From Planctomycetota bacterium (lineage in GTDB: Bacteria; Planctomycetota; UBA1135), in assembly GCA_008501825.1 (NCBI GenBank), contig QQUA01000016.1, positions 248,001 through 312,000 on the forward strand: a stretch of 64,000 nt of DNA. The letters run 5' to 3'. The translations under genes were made by a program, and so were the position numbers. Shown here piece by piece: positions 58,406 through 64,000 of this stretch. Positions within the stretch are counted from its first letter, which is position 1; the number at the start of each line of letters is the position of its first letter. Below the pieces are notes generated by a model. It made no database searches and was not told the DNA's origin. It worked only from the letters and a program-made list of their open reading frames with translations.

Positions 58406-59398
58406 TCAGCCTCCCAGCACGGCCTCGAAGTCAGGGTGCAACAATTCTTGAATTTCCGGATCGTTCATATTGCCTTGGCTGGCCACGCGCACGCCGGTAT
58501 CGATCCGAGTTTCCACTCTTTCCCCGTTCAAATGGCGCAATGCGGTTTGAACACCGAGATAACCCATTTGCATCGGATTCTGCAACACCAAGCCGTGCAG
58601 ATGTCCTTGTTTCAAACCTTCTACCAACCCTTCGCTGGCATCGAAACCGACGAAACGGACTTTGCCGGCCAAGCCGCGGCTACGCAAGGCCAGGAGCATG
58701 CCATAAGTGGACGATTCATTCGGGCAAAACACCCCGGCCAAATCGGTGTGAACCGAAAGCAGGTTTTCGGCGGCTTCCTGAGCCGTGGCCCGAGTGGCTC
58801 CGGCATAACGCTTCGGATCGACCAGATCGATGCTTGGAAATTCGCCGCGGATGGTGTCCAGAAAACCTTGTTCCCGTTGGCCGGTACTCTCCGAACCTTC
58901 GGCATAACGCAGCAAAAGCACTTTTCCGCCCTCGGGCAAACCTTGCCCTAAATGGCGGGCGGCGCGCACGCCTCCTTCAAAGTTGTCGGTGGCCACGTAA
59001 CTCAGAAAGTCCTTGCCCGCCTCACCGTCCAAACCGGAGTCGATGATGACCACCGGAATGTTTCGGCCCATGGCCAAACTAACCGGTTGAGTCAGGGCTC
59101 GCTGGTCGAGGGGAGCCAGCACCATGGCGTCCACACCGCGGCTTACATAGCTCTCCACTAAGGCCACTTGCTGGGCCCGGTCGTCTTCCCGCTCCGGACC
59201 ACGCCACAGAATTTCCACGTCCTGGCTTTCCTGACCGGCACGAACCGCCCCGGCTTGGACCGCTTTCCAAAATTCATGAGTGGTTCCCTTCGGGATCACG
59301 GCGATGCGCCGGAGGTTGTCGGCGGCGCCTTCGGTTTCGCCGCCGCAAGCCAACGGCAACCCAAGAGAAATCAACAGCGGGAGGGCGCGGAATTTCAT
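58406..59398 (-). CDS. Periplasmic sugar-binding lipoprotein (copy 1)
   Basis: The 330-residue protein has lipobox LGLPLACGG and the type-I periplasmic binding fold of the RbsB family: RRIAVIPKGTTHEFWKAVQ, ILWRGPEREDD, DAMVLAPLDQRAL, VVIIDSGLDGEAGKDFLSY, and LAGKVRFVGFDASEGLVEGL. It is the second of two tandem paralogues; the closer position to the ATPase gene (3 bases) suggests it is the primary receptor of the transporter. Confidence 0.88.
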   Translation of the reverse strand: MKFRALPLLISLGLPLACGGETEGAADNLRRIAVIPKGTTHEFWKAVQAGAVRAGQESQDVEILWRGPEREDDRAQQVALVESYVSRGVDAMVLAPLDQRALTQPVSLAMGRNIPVVIIDSGLDGEAGKDFLSYVATDNFEGGVRAARHLGQGLPEGGKVLLLRYAEGSESTGQREQGFLDTIRGEFPSIDLVDPKRYAGATRATAQEAAENLLSVHTDLAGVFCPNESSTYGMLLALRSRGLAGKVRFVGFDASEGLVEGLKQGHLHGLVLQNPMQMGYLGVQTALRHLNGERVETRIDTGVRVASQGNMNDPEIQELLHPDFEAVLGG

Positions 59399-59474
59399 TT
59401 CGCGGAAGCCGGGGAGGGTTCGGGTCCCAGTCTAGAAGGTTCCCGGCCTCGGTCTAGCGCGGAAAGGAACGGCC

Positions 59475-60464
59475 TTATTCCGAGACGTAAGCCCGCCAAT
59501 CCGGAAACAGGAGCGATCGGATTTCCGGGTCGTTGCGGTTTTCCGGCGTCGCCAAACCGACTCCAGTGTCTTGGCGGGAAGGAACGCTTTCGCCCTTCAA
59601 AGCCCGCAAGGCGCTTTGCACTCCCCAATACCCCATTTTCATCGGGTCTTGAAGGATGATTCCCATGACCTCCCCGGCTTCCATGGCTTCCACCAGGGCC
59701 GGACTGGGATCGAAGCCCATGAGCTTGACCTGCCCGGCCAAGCCGCGCTGGCGCAAGGCCAGCAAAGCTCCGTGGACCACCGGTTCGGCAGGCCCGAAGA
59801 TGGCGTTCACCTCGGGATGGACGCTGAGCAAGTTTTCCACCGCCTCCTGAGCGGAAGCCCTGGATGCACCGGCGTAGCGGTTGGGATCGATCACCTCAAT
59901 TTCAGGAAAGCCGGTCAAGGCCTCCAGGAAGCCTTCTTCTCGCTCGGTCGTACTTTCCGAGCCCTCCACGTACCGAACGAGCAATATTTTGCCCTTTCCG
60001 CCGAGTTGGTCGGCGAGGTATTTTCCTGCCATCTCCCCGGCCAAACGATTGTCGGTGGCCACGTAGCTAAGGAAGTCCTTGCCGGCCTCGGCGTCCAATC
60101 CGGAATCGACGATGATCACCGGAATGCCCATTTGAGTGGCCTGGCGCACTGGTCCGACCAGGGCTCGGCGGTCCAAAGGAGCCAGAACCAGGGCATCCAC
60201 TCGCTGGCTCAAGCAGGTCTCCACCAGTCCGAGCTGGGCGTTGCGGTCGTCCTCCCGGACCGCACCTCGCCACAGAATTTCCACCCCTTCCGACTCCTGG
60301 GCCGCCTTCAAGGCCCCGGCGTGCAAAGATTTCCAGAATTCATGGGTGGTCCCCTTGGGCAAAACCGCAATTTGCAGGCGATCCGAGTCGGGTTCGGATC
60401 CACAGCCGCAAAGGGAGGCCAGGAAAAAACTTAGCACGCATGCTTGGAGCCGGGAGGAAGTCAT
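59475..60464 (-). CDS. Periplasmic sugar-binding lipoprotein (copy 2)
   Basis: This 329-residue protein has lipobox LASLCGCG and is collinear with copy 1 along its whole length, sharing PKGTTHEFWK, AGKDFLSYVATDN and EGSEST, but differing in many positions likely to face the ligand. It arose by tandem duplication and may widen the substrate range. It is the first gene of the five-gene minus-strand operon, 76 bases ahead of copy 1. Confidence 0.88.
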   Translation of the reverse strand: MTSSRLQACVLSFFLASLCGCGSEPDSDRLQIAVLPKGTTHEFWKSLHAGALKAAQESEGVEILWRGAVREDDRNAQLGLVETCLSQRVDALVLAPLDRRALVGPVRQATQMGIPVIIVDSGLDAEAGKDFLSYVATDNRLAGEMAGKYLADQLGGKGKILLVRYVEGSESTTEREEGFLEALTGFPEIEVIDPNRYAGASRASAQEAVENLLSVHPEVNAIFGPAEPVVHGALLALRQRGLAGQVKLMGFDPSPALVEAMEAGEVMGIILQDPMKMGYWGVQSALRALKGESVPSRQDTGVGLATPENRNDPEIRSLLFPDWRAYVSE

Positions 60465-60614
60465 CTCCGGCGATTATCAAGGAAATTTCCGCAACTGGGA
60501 AAAAACCTGACCTATTTTTCTCGCTTTTCCGCCTTCTCTTACGGAGGACTTTTCTTGAAAAAGGCCGGCCATGACTAAAGATGATCGTGCTCCGAACCGC
60601 TGGAGTTGATAACC

Positions 60615-61181
60615 ATGCTCCTACCCACACGGTACCGCTATACGCTGGACGCAACCGACCGAATTCGGTTTGTGGACCGCAATTGGCTTCGCTTCGCCAA
60701 GGAGAATCTGGCTCCTTGGTTAACCGCCGAAAATGTATTGGACCGGCCGGTCTGGGAATTTATTTCCGGCCAAGAAACCCGCACCCTTTACAGGATGCTG
60801 TTCGAAAGGGCTCGCTCCCGAAGGCTCCCGATCAGCATTCCTTTTCGGTGCGATTCCAAGGATATCCGGCGTTTCATGCGCTTAACCATCAACCCCCAAG
60901 GCACCGAATTGGAATTGGTGAGCTCCGTCCTCCAGGAGGAGCATAGGCCTAGTCAATCTCTTTTGGATCCCATGGAAGAACACAGTGATCAATATTTAAT
61001 GGTTTGCTCTTGGTGCAAACTATTCAAAGTCAGCGACGAAGAATGGGTGGAAGTGGAGAAAGCCATTGCCCGTTTGGGCCTGTTTACTCAAGAGCCCCTG
61101 CCGCAACTTTCTCATGGAATCTGCCCGAATTGTCGCCAGTCGATCATGTCCAGCTTGCCGCAATTGAGCTGGACCAGCTAA
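60615..61181 (+). CDS. PAS-domain protein with C-terminal Cys motif
   Basis: The 188-residue protein starts at the ATG at 60615 with GGAG 9 bases upstream. Residues about 10-100 resemble a PAS domain (LDATDRIRFVDRNWLRFAKE, VLDRPVWEFISG). The C-terminus has CSWCKLFKV and HGICPNC, a pattern that recurs in some PAS-containing histidine kinases, here without any kinase or output domain. It may be a stand-alone sensor or redox/metal-responsive adaptor. It is followed by a strong terminator and is monocistronic. Confidence 0.72.
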   Translation: MLLPTRYRYTLDATDRIRFVDRNWLRFAKENLAPWLTAENVLDRPVWEFISGQETRTLYRMLFERARSRRLPISIPFRCDSKDIRRFMRLTINPQGTELELVSSVLQEEHRPSQSLLDPMEEHSDQYLMVCSWCKLFKVSDEEWVEVEKAIARLGLFTQEPLPQLSHGICPNCRQSIMSSLPQLSWTS

Positions 61182-61201
61182 CGCCGTTCATAAGCAATCG
61201 C

Positions 61202-61239
61202 CTCCACCCGGGACTCATCCCAGGTGGAGTTCATTTTTT
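61202..61239 (+). terminator. Rho-independent terminator after PAS gene
   Basis: CTCCACC (61202-61208) and GGTGGAG (61223-61229) extend through GGGA/TCCC with one mismatch around a CTCA loop, followed by T6 at 61234-61239. Confidence 0.82.
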
Positions 61240-61251
61240 GTCTTTGCAAAG

Positions 61252-62415
61252 TCAGGAACAACCGCCCTTTTTCTTCGGCTTTTTCCGAGGGGGCAGATTG
61301 GTCTTCGGCTTCGGAGGCGGTGCCGCCCCACCGAAGGGATTCTCCCCTTTCAACCAAGCCCGATAAGCCGACCGGAAGGGATCCTTTCGTTCAGGATCGA
61401 GCAATTCCTTTTGCCAAGTTTCGGCTCCTCCCTGTAACAACACCGCTTCCAAACTGGCTTGGCGTAGGGAAGCCACCACTCGTTGTGCTTCAGAACCGCC
61501 TTGCTGGTCCACGATCACCAGGATGGATTGAGGATCGAAATCGGGTCTAAGGCGCAAGTCCAACAGGTCGGCCGTGGACGCAGGCACCGCCGAAAACAAT
61601 CCCGGGACGGAATCGTCCGGACGCAAGTCCAATAGCAGAAAATCGACTCGACCTTCCACTTGCCAATGAGCGACTTCCAAAGCGGAAACCTCGGGCAAGG
61701 GGCGGCCGTCCGAGGGTGTTTCCGAAACCACCGGGGCACCCTCTCCGGGGCCGGCGGCATGAGCCACCGCCACCAACAGGGCGCCGGCAGCCATGGAAGT
61801 GAGCCCTCCTAAAAACCTTCTGGGCAATAATGGCTTTTGGCCTCCCGCTTCCAACCATCGGACCAAAGTGAAAGCACCGCCGGCCATCAGCAAAACCATG
61901 CCGACTACAACCGCCGCCGGCAAGCCCATCCATTCGAACAGGCTGACTTCCCCCATGGCCCCCGATTGGTAGAACGGAGCCAAAACCCCAAAGGCTTCTT
62001 CGAAAATCAAAATGCCGGTCATGACTCCGAAAAGGGCGAAGAGTCCGTCCAATTTACCGCTGACCGTTCCGACCACCGCCGTTCCGGGACAATAGCCGGC
62101 AGTTACGAAACCTACTCCCAGAATCAAACCGCCGACGATTTGCGGCCAAAGGAAGGTGCTGCGGTAAGCCAACTGATCCAAAGCCACCCAACCCAGACCT
62201 TGTAAGCCGAACAATCCGATCATGGCGGTGACGATGGCGGTAAACATGACCTTCAACACCCGCCAGTCTTTGAGATAGAAAATGCCGGCCAGGATTTTGG
62301 AACTGCCGAAGCCCGATTTCTCCAGCATGAAGCCAAAACCAAAACCAATGCCCAAGGACACCAGGAGGCTCAACTCCAAATTCCACTCGGTGAATCCATT
62401 CAAGGGAAAGATCAT
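61252..62415 (-). CDS. YeeE/YedE-family sulfur transporter fused to rhodanese-like domain
   Basis: The ATG at 62415 overlaps the stop of the upstream YeeE half (ATGA); 62421 is an equal alternative. The 387-residue protein has membrane segments with the DUF395/YeeE motif FVTAGYCPGTAVVG, then after about 250 a rhodanese-like domain (VDFLLLDLRPDDSVPGLFS...LLQGGAETW). In true rhodaneses a catalytic cysteine sits in the loop before GxR; here the corresponding ILVIVDQQGGSEAQR has no cysteine, so the domain is probably non-catalytic. The C-terminus is Lys/Pro-rich. It likely forms a two-part thiosulfate or polysulfide-sulfur importer with the next gene. Confidence 0.8.
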   Translation of the reverse strand: MIFPLNGFTEWNLELSLLVSLGIGFGFGFMLEKSGFGSSKILAGIFYLKDWRVLKVMFTAIVTAMIGLFGLQGLGWVALDQLAYRSTFLWPQIVGGLILGVGFVTAGYCPGTAVVGTVSGKLDGLFALFGVMTGILIFEEAFGVLAPFYQSGAMGEVSLFEWMGLPAAVVVGMVLLMAGGAFTLVRWLEAGGQKPLLPRRFLGGLTSMAAGALLVAVAHAAGPGEGAPVVSETPSDGRPLPEVSALEVAHWQVEGRVDFLLLDLRPDDSVPGLFSAVPASTADLLDLRLRPDFDPQSILVIVDQQGGSEAQRVVASLRQASLEAVLLQGGAETWQKELLDPERKDPFRSAYRAWLKGENPFGGAAPPPKPKTNLPPRKKPKKKGGCS

Positions 62416-62936
62416 TGCCATTGCCTCCGCACGAAGTAGGCGGCCGCAAAGCCGCCGGCGAACACGGCGAACATGAAAGCCCAACTTCCCAAAGCCAGCA
62501 TCGCACCCCCGGAAAGAGCTTGTCCGCTGGTACAACCGCGAGCCAAGCGAGCGGCGAAACCCATGAGGATTCCCCCGGCCACGGCGAAAGCCAAGCGCTT
62601 GCCGCGGCTGGCCGTCGGCCCCCGTTCCACGATGAATCGAGGTCGGGCGCGACCGGCGGCCAGAGCACTTAGAAAACCTCCCAAGGCCATCCCCAGGATG
62701 ACGAAGATGAGGTTGTCTTTCAAAATGTGTGGCCCTTGTTCGAAGTAAGTTCCGGCATGGGGTAAAGCTTCCACGTGCTCCGGTGCCAAGGCGTGTCCGG
62801 CGGTCAAAGCGATGCGCCCGAAACCGCCGGAGGCGCCCAATCCGTCGCCGGTCAACAAGAAGGAAGCCAGCAGTACCAATCCCAAGCCGACGCCCGCCGC
62901 GTATGCAGACCAAAAGGGTTTGGCTTTGTCATTCAT
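62412..62936 (-). CDS. YeeE/YedE-family membrane protein (N-terminal half type)
   Basis: The 174-residue protein starts at the ATG at 62936 with GGAGG upstream and has several membrane segments. The family motif with conserved cysteine, ARGCTSGQALSGGAM, is present. Together with the next gene it reproduces the two halves of YeeE, as in PmpA/PmpB-type pairs. It lies 4 bases after NrfD and overlaps the next gene, so the operon is tightly coupled. Confidence 0.82.
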   Translation of the reverse strand: MNDKAKPFWSAYAAGVGLGLVLLASFLLTGDGLGASGGFGRIALTAGHALAPEHVEALPHAGTYFEQGPHILKDNLIFVILGMALGGFLSALAAGRARPRFIVERGPTASRGKRLAFAVAGGILMGFAARLARGCTSGQALSGGAMLALGSWAFMFAVFAGGFAAAYFVRRQWQ

Positions 62937-62940
62937 CCTT

Positions 62941-63900
62941 TCAACCTCCAATGCCCATCGCCTGTCCAGCATCCACCAGGACGAAGCGCAACATCAAACC
63001 CCCGACGAGGATTAGAGCCAAACCCACTCGGGTTTCGGGCCAGCGTCGCAAAATCGCCATGGTTTCCAACAAGGCGGGTACCAGCAATCCGGCGCCCACC
63101 ACCAGAGTCCAAAACACCGCCGTGTAGGGACCGCCTAAAAACAGTTGTGCCGCTTGTCTGGCCGCTTCTCCACCGGAAGACAAGCCAAACAACCAAAGGC
63201 TAAGGAATAGCAATTCCACGGCGATCAAAATTAAATCCAGGCGGACCAGGAAGTGCCGTTCCAGCTTGGAACGAGTTAGCCAAGCGCACAAAGCCAGTCC
63301 GGTCGAAAGCCCACTGATCAGGAAAAGGGGACCGAGGATGGTACTGCTCCAAACCGGGCGAGCTGCCAGCGAACTCAATAGGATGCCGGTGTAAATGCCC
63401 AAAGCGACGCCCAAAGACAAATTGAGCCACGCCATGCTCTTCCGGCGGTGATTCAAAAAGCGCTGCAAGTTTCGCCAAGCCGGCCGCCGCAACCAAGCCC
63501 ACCCGCGCCGGCGCCCTTCCGTGCACAGGCTTTGCCAAGCCGGGGCTAAGGCCGCCACAGCCACCAAGATTAAGATCCAAGATCCCCAGGACATCGGCGA
63601 CCGGAGCTTCAAGGTTCCGTAAAACCGCAGCACGTGACTTTTGTATTCCAAATCCAAAAACAGGGCGAACAAACCCAAACCGAGCAACGGCAGAGCCAAG
63701 AACGGGCCCCATCGACTGCTGAACGGCAGTTTCCGGCGGTTCCCGGTCAATTCGGCAGCGGCATAGAGCACCAGCAAACCGGCAACCAAACCTCCAAAGA
63801 ACAAGTACACCGGCACTTCCCAACCCCAAAAGTGCAATCCGGGATCGACGTGGGGATTTTGTCGCGTGCTGACCTCTTCCACGAAGATTTCTTGTTGCAT
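62941..63900 (-). CDS. NrfD/PsrC-type membrane subunit of sulfur oxidoreductase
   Basis: The 319-residue integral membrane protein begins with a short hydrophilic segment, then HFWGWEVPVYLFFGGLVAGLLV, the standard NrfD start, and about eight membrane helices, including YGTLKLRSPMSWGSWILILV. NrfD proteins exchange electrons between quinone and a partner ferredoxin and catalytic subunit, as in polysulfide, tetrathionate or thiosulfate reductases. The preceding gene ends like a ferredoxin partner. The catalytic subunit, usually a molybdoenzyme, must lie beyond the window. Confidence 0.88.
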   Translation of the reverse strand: MQQEIFVEEVSTRQNPHVDPGLHFWGWEVPVYLFFGGLVAGLLVLYAAAELTGNRRKLPFSSRWGPFLALPLLGLGLFALFLDLEYKSHVLRFYGTLKLRSPMSWGSWILILVAVAALAPAWQSLCTEGRRRGWAWLRRPAWRNLQRFLNHRRKSMAWLNLSLGVALGIYTGILLSSLAARPVWSSTILGPLFLISGLSTGLALCAWLTRSKLERHFLVRLDLILIAVELLFLSLWLFGLSSGGEAARQAAQLFLGGPYTAVFWTLVVGAGLLVPALLETMAILRRWPETRVGLALILVGGLMLRFVLVDAGQAMGIGG

Positions 63901-63910
63901 GATTCCGCTC

Positions 63911-64000
63911 CTATTCCACCAAGAAGAACTTGGGCTTGGTTCCGGCTTCAGGTTTCCGCACCAAAGCGTTCCGATCCCGCAACCAGCGACTGATTTCCGA
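63911..64000 (-). CDS. Partial 4Fe-4S ferredoxin-type subunit (C-terminus only)
   Basis: The last 29 codons of a minus-strand gene enter at the window edge, reading ...RNALVRKPEAGTKPKFFLVE and then TAG at 63913-63911. The ending fits the family of PsrB/NrfC/TtrB-like iron-sulfur subunits, in which a GTKP segment precedes the C-terminus. Its position 10 bases ahead of the NrfD gene supports this. Only the tail is visible, so cluster motifs cannot be checked. Confidence 0.65.
   Translation of the reverse strand, partial: SEISRWLRDRNALVRKPEAGTKPKFFLVE

Noticed and set aside
62416..62913. N-terminal extension of the YeeE-rhodanese frame
   Set aside because: Arg-rich and inside the coding region of the preceding YeeE half; the ATGA overlap start fits the family.

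Overview
The window most resembles a member of Planctomycetota or a neighbouring lineage. The pointers are a divergent ECF-type sigma factor and Ser/Thr kinase with a C-terminal formylglycine-generating-enzyme-like (FGE-like) domain, a formylglycine-type sulfatase, many secreted beta-propeller, beta-helix and HEAT proteins, a LamG-bearing GH2 enzyme, and repeated lineage-style C-terminal domains on secreted proteins. This is inferred from gene content; no rRNA is present to confirm it.

Layout. 1-900: a Lys/Arg-rich histone H1-like protein and ribosomal protein bL28 (minus strand). 900-6300: a promoter and glycine riboswitch ahead of gcvT-gcvH-gcvPA-gcvPB and an octanoyl/lipoyl transferase gene, which together make a glycine cleavage system with its own cofactor loading. 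A 142-bp inverted-repeat element follows. 6500-24700: an exported-protein region with a seven-bladed propeller lipoprotein, PQQ-like propeller, matrixin protease, sulfatase plus cupin, thioredoxin-like/HEAT protein, BNR-repeat lipoprotein, a Cys-rich peptide beside a His/Met-rich outer-membrane barrel, and an operon of subtilase, esterase and beta-helix protein. 24860-26300: a small unknown gene and moaA. 26300-40350: secreted hydrolases (GH2 with LamG, CocE/NonD hydrolase, exported PCMT, DPP IV-type peptidase, sialate O-acetylesterase) and two further exported proteins. 40680-44150: a hypothetical protein, the kinase/FGE-like protein and the sigma factor. 44140-51280: housekeeping genes, with tRNA-Gln(UUG), cinA, ychF, tatC, a membrane-anchored coiled-coil protein with a BRCT-like tail, coaE and rho. 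51560-55890: an orphan histidine kinase facing a small RHH-like gene, trxB, an ArfB-like GGQ protein, an IS element and an AhpD-like protein. 55910-60470: an RbsA/RbsC-type sugar ABC operon with two tandem paralogous binding lipoproteins. 60600-64000: a PAS protein, then a sulfur operon (truncated ferredoxin, NrfD, two YeeE-like halves, one fused to a rhodanese-like domain without its cysteine).

How it fits together. The organism appears equipped to degrade extracellular sulfated or acetylated glycans and peptides, import sugars, and carry out sulfur-compound chemistry at the membrane. The most unusual observations are the pairing of a short non-autonomous element with an IS1-like element through related termini, both placed just after stop codons; a shared cysteine-containing C-terminal domain on unrelated secreted proteins; the anchored BRCT-like protein; and a palindrome between the orphan kinase and the RHH-like gene.
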